This document shows, piece after piece, positions 25,065 to 38,224 of a DNA stretch of 64,000 bases. Source of the DNA: Augochlora pura. Taxonomy: Eukaryota > Arthropoda > Insecta > Hymenoptera > Halictidae. Location of the stretch: the NCBI RefSeq assembly GCF_028453695.1, contig NC_135774.1, positions 13,082,001 through 13,146,000 on the forward strand, written 5' to 3'. The translations under genes and the position numbers were made by a program. Each line of letters opens with the position of its first letter. Position 1 is the first letter of the stretch. The notes under the pieces were generated by a model. It was not told where the DNA came from, ran no database searches, and saw only the letters and a list, made by a program, of their open reading frames with translations.

Positions 25065-25320
25065 TAAAAAAATCGTTCGATATTCTACCTATGCTCATTT
25101 AAAAGAACAAAGTCTTTACTTTCGCACCAGCATCCTAACATTTTAACAAAAAGATGTAATTTTTTAGGAAACTGAATAAACAAATTAAAGATTCGCTGAT
25201 TTTTCACCGAAATATTGTCGATCTTGGAGCTTATGTAATTTCGAGTAAAAAAATCGTACGACGTTCCACTTACACTAGTTTTAAAGGGTAGAGTTTCCAC
25301 TTTAACACCTTTAACCTGAA
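25065..25320 (-). repeat. Family A, two inverted units
   Basis: On the plus strand AAAAAATCGTTCGA (25067) and AAAAAAATCGTACGA (25247) each precede GCTCATTTAAAAG or CTAGTTTTAAAGG and AAAGTCTTTAC or AGAGTTTCCAC. This is the reverse complement of the family core. Spacing is 181 bp, slightly shorter than elsewhere. Confidence 0.8.
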
Positions 25321-25639
25321 TTTGCGCAAGAAAATTTTCTTCGCAAGAAAAAAATCGCGGTAAGCTAAAGTCACTTTTTCGTAACTTTTTTACAAATTTT
25401 CTTTACTGTACAGAGTTTAAATAATTTTTTCCCGTATCCAGTTAAGTACTGTCTTATCTGGGGAAGCTTCTAGTTTGCAATGACACTTGAAAACTTGATC
25501 TGCGATTTTTGATATGGATTTTGTCATAATTTAAATAAAAAGAGCGACCTGGCCTAGGCAAACGGTAATGACGCCTATGTAAAACATAGCATAATTCTAA
25601 AAAGAAAGAAGCTATCAAAACGGCACTTGAAGCTTGTAA

Positions 25640-25725
25640 GATTCGAGATTTCACCCTTTAAAACAAGCTAAAAAAAGTCGACGTACCATTTTTCCAAAGA
25701 AAGTTACAGGTGTCGGAAAACTGTG
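25640..25725 (+). repeat. Family A, single direct unit
   Basis: GAGATTTCACCCTTTAAAAC, then AAGC, then GTCGACGTACCATTTTT and AAAGTTACAGG match the family core closely. It lies in the opposite orientation to the units at 25065-25320. Confidence 0.85.
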
Positions 25726-28049
25726 TACCTACAACCGCGTGTAGCAGGACGCGATAAATTCATCGTACAATAAGAGCATCGAACAATAAAATCAAGGAAC
25801 AACAAAAGAAGTAGAACAATTTTCTTCAAGTATACGATTGAATCAGCAATCCATCAAACCTGTCGCATTCACCATCCACACGGACGGCCGGCCGGCGAAT
25901 GAATGGAACCAGCTGCAGCCTAGCAGTCTAATCGGCTGGCACTGACGCATCGCGTTCGACGGAATACCAATCGCAATCGCGTCGAACGTCGGTTGTTACA
26001 CATTTCCGCGACGGTCGGCGCAGTGATTCACGATTCTCCCGGCCGCGAATGTGGGTGATTTCCTCTTACGAAATGATCGTCCCACGTACAGTTATTCGCG
26101 GCACGCATTTAACAGAGCGACATTTAATCCGGCCCCCGATCGGGTCAGCCGGGCGTATTGCATAATGCGCAGGTGACATCGCGGTGCCCTCGCCGAGCGG
26201 TGCGGCGTGCCTGCGTTTAATACGTACGCGTTCTCTTCGCGTCGCGTGCGTGTATGTCACGTCATTACCATGTTCGCGAGAGGACCTCACACTCGGCGCT
26301 GTGTGTCGCGGGATCTCCGCGTGGGCTACACCAAGCGCTATCCACTGCGCGATGTCGCATAATACGAGCTCCGCCGTTCCTCCGACGTCACGTGACGCTT
26401 GTTTCGAAACCTTCCTTCCGGTGCAGCTTCGTCAAAAGTTATGGGATCTCGGTGAACCAAGCGAACCGCCTCGAACAGCGAGACGCAGTTAGAAAACTGG
26501 CATTCGATGAGCAGCGCTACTTTTGGAATTTTTTCCTTGGGAAGTTCTTGTGATCCAATTTTGTGGGTTTGAAAGAGTGGATTCTCGAGGAACTGTTATA
26601 ATTTTTTCAGTTGAGTGTGTCAAGAATCATCAGAGATATAGTCATTCTTTTACCCCCTTCTCAGCTGGATATTAATAGCGAAAATTAAGCGAAATAGAAA
26701 TTCACGATTAAAGCGGCTATATTACAAATAAATTAGAAATAATATACTTAATATTTATCGAATAAAATTTATTATATTTTTCTCTTCTTTTATCTTCTTT
26801 ACTTTGCAATTAAAAAATGTAACATGGCTTTTTCGATGAATATAGAATTATGCCTAAAAACAAACCAAAGGGACAGTAATCGATTATTCCACGTATAAAA
26901 TTAATCGTGCAGCCCCTAGCTGTGTATTATATACTCTAAAAATCTACGAAATGATCGCAGACACACATCCGGTTAATAAAAATCAGCCGACCTCAAAAAT
27001 CGCATCGTATAGGTCAAACGAAAAATGGCAGGACGCCGAGAGCACGTCACTCGCGTAATGAACTTTTCAAGAAATAAAGCCGTATCGTTCCGCGAGAGAG
27101 ATTGCGCTTTTTCGCCCGGGACAGGTTTAATTAGCAGAAGTTGGACAAACGGTTCCCGGGGGCGGCGGAAAAAATTTTATTGTCGCTCGGGGAGGGTCCG
27201 CGGCACGACGAATAACCAGAAAGGCACCGGGTCCGTGGCCCGGCAGGCTCCCGGCGCGGAGACGCGGCCCGATCGGTTTTTCTCGGGAACGAGATTTCGT
27301 CCGGGTGTCCCGTAATGCGGTAGCTCGATTCATGGCGCATCGCCGGCCCCGTAATTGCGTGTTTGCCGAGAGAGCCGAGAGAGAGCCGTGCGCGCCGCTG
27401 TTATTAGTTTCACCTTCGCGACGCACGCGATCCGCCCGGGTTCTTTGCGAGGGCCAGGCAAACGAACGGGCGAAACGGGACGCGGAACGACGAGGGAAGA
27501 ACCGACGGAACAATAAGAAAACGGACGGTAGAACGCGGGGACTTGTCGGCCAGCCGAGATACCAATCCGCTTACCGGTAGGTGTAACGGCTCTTCGGCTT
27601 TTTATCGATTTCGTTTAGGCCCGAGCATCCTTTCACCCGAACCTGTCCTCGGAGAGCTTCAAAAATAAGTGCCTTCCGAATTTTTACCCGGCACCGCCGG
27701 TGATTTGTGGACGCCCTCGCTTCGCGGTAGTGGAAATTGTCAATTTGGAGGTATGGTTCGCTGTATTATTGTTCGACCGAGTCGTTATTTCTTGATTATT
27801 TATTCGTTTCTTTCGTTTTCGTACTTTTTCGTCGATTAGTGCATTCCATTTGCAGAGTTATTTGAGATTGTTTTTTAAATGGCTTGTCGGGGGAATTTTT
27901 GAACTTTTGGGGGCTTGAATTGAAGCTGGATAATTGCTCTGGATAATCAGGTTACAATGATTGAAATGATAGTTCAATGTTATATTAAAAAACATATTAA
28001 ATAGTTGACAGGTGGATCGGTGAAAATTGTCTCCATTTCAAAATAATCA

Positions 28050-28545
28050 TTTCAGGGCTATCTTTGAATAAATTTTAGAATGTGTTCACGTGGGAGGTTT
28101 TCAATGTTTTTAGACTTAGATTGAAGTTAAAAGATCTTAGTTTTTAATAAGATTCCTAAAATTTCAAAGGTATTTAGATGTCGAGTCTAAAAATCGTCGA
28201 ACACGGTCGTATAGATAGTGGTCAGTAGTCCCCTATTAAAAGGGTAACTTTGAATGGATTTTAAAAAATGTTCTCATAGAGATTCTTTGACTTCTATACG
28301 ATTAAATCAAAGCTGAAAAATCACACTTTTTAACAACTTATATAAGTTATAATAGAAACACTGATCAAATAATTAAAAGTCGTGGAACATCGACTAATCG
28401 ATTCGAAAAATTACCTCATCTTTAAAGTTGCCTTCGAATCCATTTTAAAAAGTATTTCTATAAAAATTGTTAACATCTATGCACTTAAATTAAAGCTCAA
28501 AGATCACACTATTACGTAAAAATAATCCTGAAAACCTTTTACAAT
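28050..28545 (+). repeat. Family D tandem array, about 185-bp unit
   Basis: TTTGAATAAATTTTAGAATG (28063), TTTGAATGGATTTTAAAAAA (28249) and TTCGAATCCATTTTAAAAAG (28432) start three units spaced 186 and 183 bp. Each continues with TTCACGTGGG / CTCATAGAGA / TCTATAAAAA, then a TAGATTGAAGTTAAAAGATC / TAAATCAAAGCTGAAAAATC / TAAATTAAAGCTCAAAGATC block. It is unrelated in sequence to families A, B and C. Confidence 0.85.
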
Positions 28546-30176
28546 ACAATAACTTCAGTTCCTAAGAAAACCACGACTAAAATCCTCGAACATTAAAATA
28601 TCTGCTTCACATCGAAACTCGCCCCAACGTTTCTCCAAGAAAATAAAAATCTCGAAGCAAAAATAGATTCTCCTTGTTGAATTAATCGAAAAAGAACTCG
28701 CGGCGAAGAAGTTAATAGATTCCGTTTCGAATCCGGGCAGGTACGGGGCGATCAATATTATAATCTGAGAATGAAATATCGGACGGAATCGATCACTTAT
28801 CTGGAGCAAGGTAAATCGCGGGCCTGATGCGTTTCCAGAGCCATCTTATCTGTCACGGTCCGATAAATCGTGGCAGAAAGCGAGTCTGAATAAACGAGAC
28901 AGCCTCGTAATACACGTTACACCGTCGTGCGCTCGGTGGATACGCGAAATAAACGATCCACACGGGGCTAGCCATCGCCAACATCGGTGTGTAGGCGACT
29001 TACGTGGATTAAGTTATGGTGGACCTTGCTGCGTGCATGGTGCAACACCCGTGATCTTTTGCACCGTGTTGCTAGTCGATACCTCGGATGCTCGTAGATC
29101 GATCCTCCGTGATAACTCGTTTCCTCTACCGTCCTCGCTGCGCTCTCTAGCCTCTCGCTGCGCAACAATGAGTCCACGTTTGACTGAACGGGGCTCGACT
29201 TTGTCGAGAAAACCTGAACAATTTTTCCGTGATTTTTACGCGGAAACAAACTTTTAATATTCATAAGATAATATATTTTTGAAAAGATATGTGTCTATTT
29301 CTACGATTTATCATAATTTATTTTTTGAATCCCTAATTCTTGTTTTATCAAATCTGTAAAATATTTTCTTTGATCTAATTTTCCTTCCTTTTACTTTGGT
29401 TTGTGTAATTATTTTAATTTATTTTCATCCAATTTAAATTTCCTCATGCTTCACTATGAGCTAACGTGTCTTTAAAAAATATATTAATAGAAATTGATAA
29501 ATAAAATGGCGAATAACCGCAGGCATACTGGGTTATATTTTTGTTAAAAAGACTAATTATTTTGAACGTACTATAACTTTAAAGCCTTGTTATATTTATT
29601 GATAAAACTATCCTACTTCAAAGGGTTAGACTCAGCAGAGTTATGCATATTCATAAAATCGTCTTTGATTTCCATATTGGAAAATAATAATTATCGAAAT
29701 AGCCGATGCTCGCGCATAGAGCAGGCAACGAAGCAGCATTCTCGAGGCTTTAATCGTCCAATTCTTTCGTTACAGAAACCGCGATCGCAATCGCCCAGCT
29801 CCCACAATTTTCCCTAAACGTTATTATCGTAATAAGCGGAAACGATACTCCGGCCGACTGTGTGTCGCAATCGGTACCTGCCTCGCAATCGCGACCTGGC
29901 TCTCGCCGGTGTTTTGCGGTATTAAAAAATCACCGCTATGATTGCCTTCTTTAATAAGCGAACCGGGGTCCGGCCGTTCCGTCTCGCGGAGAGATTCCTG
30001 GGACACTACTGATATTTCACTTTGCGCCACTTTGTTGCCGCTTCTGAAAGCTTCACCTTTTCCGCCGCGGCGCACAAATAGCTTTCGAACGCGCGCGATG
30101 GTTACCGCCGAAAAAAGCATTTCGCGTTTATATATACACCGTTCATTAGCGCGGAGTACCGACGAGGCCGGGGCCC

Positions 30177-30191
30177 CTCTCTCTCTCTCTC
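30177..30191. repeat. Short (CT)n microsatellite
   Basis: 15 bp of CT repeats. Confidence 0.9.
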
Positions 30192-31199
30192 GTCTTCCTC
30201 GGCTCGTAAACTCTCCGGTGGAAGTCAATTATTGCGTGCTGTCAATTATTTCGCCGGCTGTAATTAAAATTAATGAAGAAGTGACGGTGGAAGTGCGCGT
30301 CGTTCGCAGTGATGGGAGCGGGATCGGCATGTATACTTATGAATATCAATCAATACGATACTGCACACCGCGGCACTCGCTTTGATAGGCGTGCTTGGTG
30401 CCCGTTACAACAAATAAATTCCACGGATAATTGAATTCGAATTGTTTTAATTAATAAGGGAATCGCGGACGAGCCAAGTCGTTAATAACGTCGCCGATCG
30501 TTCGATTCTTTCCGTTCCGAAAATGGCTAATAAATTACGTTATCGTTGACGTTCGGTTCATTGTTTGAAGGCAGTTTACTGCGTTTGTTGCAACAGTATT
30601 GTATAAACCGATCGTTAATACCAATTTTTATCAAACGTAAGCATTACTACGGATATATTTGTAATACATAAAAACTGTTCATGCAAGCGCTAATTATTAT
30701 TAAATAAAATAGGAATTAAATATTATTATTAAGTGATAAATATTAAATAAAGTAATAGATAAAGTATTAAACAAAATAGGTGCAAGCTCTAATTCTACAG
30801 AAATTAAATTACAAGTGAGAATAAAAGAATAGCCCTTGGCAATTTATACGTTATATTTCTAAAAATCTGCGCACGACGTAAATAAATACATAGCTGTCCA
30901 CAGTCCGGTAATAAATGTGAGCAAATTAACCTATTACTTGCTGGCGATGATTAAATAGCGTTTAAGGAGTTTTTATATTGTTAGAAAGTTCTGAATGACT
31001 GCGGCAATCTCAATTATGAAGCAAGAAATAATTCTAGGCAATACTGTCTAATATCTCCTCTTTTTTAACTTACGTTTCTTAGAATCGATTAAGACAATTT
31101 TCGCACTCATAAAACTTGATAACAATGTCGTCAAATGGAAGCTATAAACTCGCTAAATATTATGCTACGTGTTATTAATTTTGAGCAATTAAATGCGCA

Positions 31200-31515
31200 A
31201 TAATCGCCATAGTTTGCAACGCTGCTGGTGAACGTGTTAATCGATTGTCCATCGCACTTCTATTTAAAAAATACTATCACTGTGATAAAGAAATATTCTA
31301 CTTAATAATAACAGATTATATTGTTTTTAAAGAACCCATGTTGTTTGTTAATATAGTATAATAATTGTCACTGATTTGCGACGCTGCTAGCGAACTAGCA
31401 ATCGCACTCCTATTTAAAATATCCTAGCACTGTATTAACGAAACATACTAATTAATAAACAATTATATTGTTTCTAAAGAACCCACATTATTTTCCAATA
31501 TACCATAATAGTCGC
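31200..31515 (+). repeat. 160-bp tandem duplication, diverged
   Basis: TTTGCAACGCTGCTGGTGAAC (31213) returns as TTTGCGACGCTGCTAGCGAAC (31375), 162 bp away. The linked blocks ATCGCACTTCTATTTAAA, TATTGTTTTTAAAGAACCCA and ATAATAATTGTC keep their order in both copies. A third partial start (CATAATAGTCGCTAAG) is at about 31505. Confidence 0.85.
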
Positions 31516-33109
31516 TAAGAAGACCCATTCAATTATTTACCAGGGTAGCTGTCGGCGATAGAACCCGGCGAAGTGTCGAAATTTATCGAAACGCGGCGAG
31601 ATCCACGATTAATTATCATACTATCCAATCATCGGGATTGTTCGCAGGTCGGCAAATCGGGTCCGCGGATTTTGCGGCGCATTCCCAAGCCCCGGCGCGG
31701 CGGGTCGCAGGTGTGATCGAGAAAGTCATCGATCGGATCGATAGGCATCTCGTGGAAAAGTTCAATTCTCTGGCGCCACGTACGGACACGTGACCGCGGA
31801 AAGTGGGGAGTAAAACGCCGGTGGAAACACGCACGCTTCTCACAAACGGCCGATTCCTCCTCGCGGACAAGCAGCGCGGAGGAGAGACACCTATCTAGCG
31901 CGGAGGAGAGACGCCTCTCCTCCGAGGGAGAGACACCTGGGGTCACGGTGTGCCGTGGCGCTTTGGAAAGGTAACTCGCGAACGATGATATATGCCGGCG
32001 CAAAAGTTGACCGCCCAGACGCCGCCCGGAGACGCCTTTTAAAACAATACCGGCGCGACGTCGTCGTTCCCGGCCGTTTTCCCTCCGCGCCGTCTACCTC
32101 TCTCGCCGAGGTGCCGTTTCTCAATGAGCTGTAGCGGTCGGAGAAAGCGTGGGCCGCGCCGAGGAACGGCCCAGTCGTTTACCGCGAACGTCGACTTAAT
32201 TTCCCTGCTTTGTAACGCGACAGTTACACGGAAAAATTTCGTGACAGCCGTCTCTCGACGAGGCTTAACCAGACACCGGCGCTTAGAATGCGGATTTCGT
32301 GCGCGCGCGGAAATGTTACCGCTCGCGATGCGGCCGATTTTTTGGCCCGCGGCGATGTAGGCGACTAGCGGAATTCGTGGACCGTGTTTGGGAGGAGGAG
32401 CATCGATTTTTATGGGGGTGAATGCGGGTCGAGTTCACGATTTTTATCAGAAAGGGTAATCTCTTGTCACTGCAATAATACATTAGTATTACATAACATT
32501 ATGTAATCTATGAAATATGATTTATTTCAATTGCGTTGAATCGTCCGATTTTACTGTTAGTCAAATTGTTAAATTTGTCTCGTTTTATTAAGAAATTTAT
32601 TAAAGGCGTGGTAACGTAACTGTGAAAAATATCGTCGCAAAGGGTACATTTCTCTCACGTTCACAATACTGCTGAAAAATGATATCTCAACGCTATATAT
32701 TTTTATGAAACGTGTACAACAAATATTTTAAAGTTAAATCGCAATTTTTGGAAATGGAAACACCTGTTGAACAATTATAAAGCTCTACGCGAAGCTTAAA
32801 TTTTTCTCTTGTCTACAAAATTAAGAAAAAAGTACTAATGCATTAGAAAAATATTAATATTAAAAAATTGCACCCTACTATATTATTAAAAATATCTAGA
32901 TATTATTAAAAAATGTACATGAAGCTTGGATTTCTTCTCAGCACGACGAAATATTTAAGAAGTTAATGTTGCTCGCGCACGAACAATTCAAAGTGTCCGA
33001 CCATTAAAGTGCGCCGCGATACGAGAATTTCCATGGTAAACGCTCGCGTGATGCAATAAACTCGGATATACCGGGAATAAATAATTGACAGAGCTAATGA
33101 TGTAGTAAG

Positions 33110-33350
33110 TATGTCAACGGGATGTCTCGGGTTTCTCACAAGGGTTTACGGAGGACCAGGGACCCCAGTCCGGTTTGGTAGAAGATAGACAATACAGGAA
33201 GTAATAAGTTACTTATCAGAGCCGTGTATCTCTAAGATCCCGCAATGCCCTAGAGTCCTTAACCTTGGCGCCTTATGGGCTCGCGATTGCCAATGCGAGT
33301 GGTAATGAGAGCAAACTAGCACCGTACCGGCCAGGTACATTGGCGGCAAT
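33110..33350. other. Segment of distinct composition, possible mobile-element remnant
   Basis: This 240-bp segment differs from its surroundings: moderate GC, few CpG, rich in GGACC/GGGACCCC, CTAGAG and GGTTT words, and with no microsatellite texture. It contains a short palindrome-like AATAAGTTACTTATC. It starts near TGTCAACGGGATG. I could not identify matching terminal repeats or a target duplication, and no protein frame is open. A solo LTR or an old transposon fragment is possible but unproven. Confidence 0.3.
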
Positions 33351-34899
33351 CTTCTTTTCTCTTCGAACGCAGAAATTAAATTGAAATATATGTATTTTCA
33401 CGTTTTATTCTCTTCTGTTTATATTAATGACGAATAATCTACAATATTATATCACTATTTATAGTTAAATAAAAGATTTTTATATAAGATAAAAATTATC
33501 TATATTAAGAGCAAGAGGCAGGAGTTAAATATAAATATATATTTCTTCTCTTGAACAACTTAGTAAGTTCAAAATAATTATTTGAAAGTACTTCATTGTT
33601 TTAGTAGTTTAATATTTAATTTAACAATTTAAGTTATAAATGCGTTTTTATTAACGTTTATAGCCTTTCAAATGTTTTCAAATTATCAATATGAACAGTA
33701 TCTAATCACACATCTGAATAAAAGTATTTATTATAGCAAATATTTGGTCTACCGAAAAATCCTCTCTGCTTTTAAAAAGAAAGACAAGCAATAAATTTTG
33801 TAAGCACCTAATTTTTATTATATCATTATAATAATGATAATAATAGCGATATATGAATATTATTTTCGAGAGATATATGTCGCGACCTAACCTAAAATTT
33901 CTGCAATCCTCATCAATGTCGTAGAAAAAACAAAAAATCTTAGCAAAATATAATTATCTCGACAAATAGTATTAAAAATGAATTTTCAAAGGTGATAATA
34001 AAGTGAAACTATTAAATCACGCAATCGTATAAAACTGTCCCGGTTTCGCGCTGGGGTTCAAGGAGCATGATCTAAAACCGTGCGGTAACGTATAAAGAAT
34101 GGATCCATAAATCGCATGAAAATATAAAATGTCGCGCGGAATAGCGAAGATTGGAGTCCCTCGAAGGCTGCGCCGATGGCAAAAGATTCTAGCTTTACAC
34201 GAGCTGGCTAGGCTGGTTATCGCCGCTATCGGGCATGATAGATGGCGGGCGGTGGCGCGATAAATCACCGGGTCGCGCCTCGAGGAGGATCTACGGACGA
34301 TCCATCGCCGTGGCCGGCGCGGCCCGTTCGGCTGTCGATCAGCGGCGGCCGTGGCCGGAACGTGTTGCCCGATAACGATCGACGACGAAAGTATTAATTA
34401 TTATTTGCTGCTCGCGCCTTTCAATTTGTTTTGCGGGGCGCGCGGCCATCGTTTCACTTTGCCCGCCGCGAAAGTGACGAAACTGCGCCGCTCTGCGCAG
34501 CTCTGCACAATTCTGCACTGCTCTGAACTGTTCAGAACTGTTCTGCACTGTTCTGTATCGCTCTCTGCACCGCTCTGGAGCACTCCGCGTAGATCCGCTC
34601 CGCTCCGAAGCGATTTCACTCGGCGCAGATAAATCATCGCCGTGGATTCCGCTTTTACCGCGGCGAGCGTAACCGAGACGAGGACCTTTTAGAGCCCGCG
34701 CTCCGGCGTGATGATGAACGACACCGCGCAGGTGTCGAAAGTGAAAGAGAGAGGATCGCTCGATCGCCCCCGTAGATCCTACGGGGGTCCCTGCTGTCGC
34801 CTTCCAAGCCTATTCTACTTTTATCGCAGGGCTGCGACGGAGAACGTTCATCTTCGAGGAAAGAGCTCCTTTTGGAATTTTTATTGACTCTGCCGGTGA

Positions 34900-35620
34900 G
34901 TGTACATTTGGGAAACTTTTTTTATAGTTGGATAGGGTTTTGAGGAGTATACACAAAAATTGTCAACTATGCGTGCTTGGTTTTTGATTAGGTGTGATTA
35001 TTTTTTTGAGGCGATTCTTTTGGAGAAAATTGAGAATAGATCTTGGTCGATGTACGTGTTTCCGAATTTTTCTTGATCGAATGGCTAGATGTAATTTTTT
35101 TTTATTTTTTTTCTAGATATTAGATAGTATTTTGTGGATTTATATAAAAATTCGTAGCGCAAGGAAATCATTTTTTGATAAGATATCATTTTTTTAGAGA
35201 AATTCCTTTCTTAGAGCTTTTCTCTCGATAGAGTCAATAGTGATTGGAAATTCACGCGTGTCTTGTAGCAATTGCCATAATCGAACGACTAGAAATAAAT
35301 TTAAATAAATTTTACTATAGTTAGACAGTGTTTTAAGGAACGTATAAAAAATGTACCAGCTTAAGAAATTAATTGTTTAATAAGATATATAATTACTTTC
35401 CCCAGACCTACCCTTAACAATCTTTCTCTAGCAAAACTGTCATCGATTCTCAATTAACTCGCGTCTTTAAAAAATTACAATAATCAAACCACTCAATAAA
35501 AAATTTAACAAAATTTTTCTATAATTACATAATACCTGAAAGAACACACAAAAAAATACTCAACCCCGAACATCAATTTTTCAATAGAATACAATTATTT
35601 CTTTGCGCACCCTATTACGA
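34900..35620 (+). repeat. Family B repeat array, four units
   Basis: GGATAGGGTTTTGAGGAGTA (34930), AGATAGTATTTTGTGGATTT (about 35123), AGACAGTGTTTTAAGGAACG (about 35323) and ACATAATACCTGAAAGAACA (about 35524) mark four units at about 195-202 bp. Each is followed by ATA-AAAAATT, GGAAATCATTTTTTGATAAG-type steps and ATTATTTTTTT. This is the longest family B array; similarity falls from the second unit to the fourth. Confidence 0.85.
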
Positions 35621-35888
35621 ATCCTTCGCAAGACCCGCGACCGAGAACAATACTCGCTAAAACTTGTAAATTAGCCGAGTTTTCGCTCGTGTTCGATCAA
35701 GATACCGTTCAAGCGGTCCCTTTTGTTCGAGCGACACAACGATCGCATGAGTTACAGCATGATCGCGAACAGCAGCGAGCGAGCGGAGCTCGTAAATTGA
35801 GACACGGTCCGACGTCGAAACGGAAAAGGAACGGAACGGATTAGGCGTGCCAAAATTGCCGGGCCGCGAACCGAGAGAGGAGAAGGGA

Positions 35889-35905
35889 GGGGGGGGGGGG
35901 GGGGG
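35889..35905 (+). repeat. Poly-G run of 17
   Basis: GGGAGG followed by continuous G to 35905. Second long G-run in the window after 21199-21236. Confidence 0.9.
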
Positions 35906-37557
35906 AAGGTACCACTTGCTCGGCCCGTCGTCGGCGTTCCCCGTGTAATTAACTAATTCAATAAACACCGTAGCAGTGACAGCGTCGGCCTTCTACGCGG
36001 CGCGGAGCAACCTGTCATTACACGGACGATTATGTCGTTAGTGCTTCGGTGATTTTAAACGTGCAATTAGCGGAAATCACCTCGGCGACATTGTACGGAC
36101 GCGGGGCTACCTCGACCCGCGCGCGCTCTCGTGAAACGGGGTAATAAAATTGTCGCTCTTGAAACGCACCGGCGGACGGCTCGATAATTAAGCATCCGCG
36201 CGAGCCGCTTCCACTTCGCCGCTTCCGTCAACGTGGAAAAGTAACGTCTCTCCTCGCCCCATTAAATATACTGATTTAATGCGGCGCTTCGCGGACTGCA
36301 ATTGCTTAATCATTTTGTTTAAACTTGCCACGCTCCCAACGTATTAAATATATTATTACGGACTTGTAATATGTACGTGTTGCGTTACGGTTGAAATATA
36401 TCGCAATAGCGGAAGAGGGTTAATTAGGGTGTCGGGTTGCTGGAGCAATAATTAAGCCTAGAAAGGTGAGAGTCGTAAAATAAAATTTCACAATGCTGCT
36501 AGACATTTTTCTTTGGAAGACTATAACAGTCGAGACGAAATCATAGGGCGAAGGTGCCAGGTGATCGCGAAAGCTGCATCAAAAATTCTCTATGGGTATG
36601 ATAACATTGTTAGGAATTAAATAGAGCAGATTGTATATATAATTTGTTAAATGTAGTAAATAATTTTAAATTATAATTTCTTTGTATTAGGTATACATTT
36701 TTAACCCCTTTAGGAATTTTTATACCTGTTTACGCTTTGAGAAATTTTATGGAGACTATATTAATTTAATCTCAGACCTCTTCACTATATTATTAGTTTA
36801 ATAGTTTCGTAAATTATCAGTGATTTTTTTAATAATATAATTGGCAATAAGCACTGGATGCCTTAAAGTCCTACTATACCCTTAAAGACTTTTTAATTTA
36901 TAACACAGAAAATTCCTATGTCGCTTCTAAGCCTTTCATAAGCCATTCAGAAGACATTCATTATTACCATCAACAAAAAAAAAAACAAAAATAACAAAAA
37001 ATTACTAAATTTAGTTGTCACGTAAAAACTACCATATGATAATAAAATAAATTGGCAACTCCAGTCGCAAGCCTTAAATACTTGCAAAAGGGTTAGCTGC
37101 CGATTGGAATCACCCACATAATTATCACCGCTCGTCGCAAATTAGAAGATGAAGACCGTGGTGGCATCAGGTGCAGGAATAATGGCGGTGATAAACCGGC
37201 AAGGCGAAGAGGAACGCGGTGTGAATAGGTGCGCGGACTTTGAGTTGATTAGCCGTTCTTATCGGGCCGGTGTAAATTATCTTCTTATTTGCGGTGGCTG
37301 TTAACAGAATAATCGGCATTGTAATTACCGGATGGAAAAATTGCGGCGCTCGGGCACCGAGACACCTGCGGTGTCGTGGCGAACATCGCCGCCATAAACA
37401 TCGTCCGAGGGGACGACTCTATCAGGCCGGTCGGTTTTCGCAATCGGCACCGCGAAACTAATTATCGAGATCGGTAATTGGTAGCCGGAGCCAATCTAAT
37501 TTCCAAGCAGGGCGTGGTGTTGCCGCTCGATCTCGGTTCGCGAGAGAGCCATCGTGT

Positions 37558-37578
37558 TCTCTCTCTCTCTCTCTCTCT
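37558..37578. repeat. (CT)n microsatellite
   Basis: About 20 bp of uninterrupted CT. Confidence 0.95.
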
Positions 37579-38224
37579 TCGCCACGGTCTCGCTCTTTCT
37601 GTTCCCGAGGGATATCTATCGCGACTCGATTATTGCGGCCAACCGGGCGACGGTGCTTATCAAGTCATTAGCTCGCCATTACGTCCCGCGCAACGTTTGT
37701 TTAACCCGATTCCGGGACTCTCGATTCCTCACGGGGCCCTCGCGAACGCCGGACAATCGTACGCCGCGAGGCGAGTGCCTCGAGAGAGAGAGAGATCTCC
37801 GGGGCTCGTTTCGGCTAAAACCGACTTCGTTGAAGCGTATCAAACGATTCCATGATAATACCACGACCGGCGAACCGCCCACGCTGTAATTAAAGGGTCA
37901 GGGGCTAATTATTGGCTTCCGTGGAAAAATCAACCTTCCTATTCCCGGTTCCTTCGGATTTCCGGCAGTGCTCGCTCGCAGTTGCCGGCGCTCGGTATTG
38001 TTTCGCCTAACCATTATGCCTGTGCAAATATTTATTCTTTCTTGGGTTTCGAGGCTTGAACGCGGACGTATGAATGGAGCTGGAGGAAAGTGGTTGTCAT
38101 AATCGCAGATCTTTAGGAGAAATAGAAATTAAATCTGACGAGTGAGATAAATGCGAGCCAAATTGGGTGAGCTGTGACGCTCACTGGTCTTTTAATGTAG
38201 AATTTCGGAAATCTAGGTTTAGGT

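Larger units (their letters stand above)
24671..29250. other. Noncoding stretch with 30-bp array and families A and D
   Basis: The AT-rich part 24670-25860 holds a 30-bp tandem repeat and family A units. GC-rich blocks follow at about 25860-26530, 26990-27860 and 28680-29250, with AT-rich DNA at 26540-26990 and family D at 28050-28545. A motif-rich spot at 26158-26180 (TTGCATAATGCGCAGGTGAC) combines an octamer-like half and an E-box; this is suggestive only. No coding sequence is supported. Confidence 0.7.
29251..34890. other. Noncoding stretch, AT-rich with four GC-rich blocks
   Basis: GC-rich blocks lie at about 29690-30620, 31540-32460, 33000-33340 and 34020-34890. AT-rich DNA at 29270-29680, 30630-31190, 32470-32960 and 33370-34010 holds only diffuse A/T strings apart from the 160-bp repeat at 31200-31515. 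At 34490-34600 CTCTGCAC and TTCTGCACTG motifs recur at roughly 10-15 bp as a degenerate array in a GC-rich block. Overlapping two-strand open frames at 29824-30385 and 31616-32124 show no domains. Confidence 0.65.

Noticed and set aside
29527..29632. Possible TTAA-type element end (CTTCAAAGGGTTAG) with GGGTTA upstream
   Set aside because: The two ends are in the same orientation, not inverted, and TTAA flanks are missing.
36700..37100. AACCCCTTTAGG and GCAAAAGGGTTAG as a possible element pair
   Set aside because: The ends do not match the known family beyond CCC-TTT, no TTAA pair is present and the interior is unlike the other copies.
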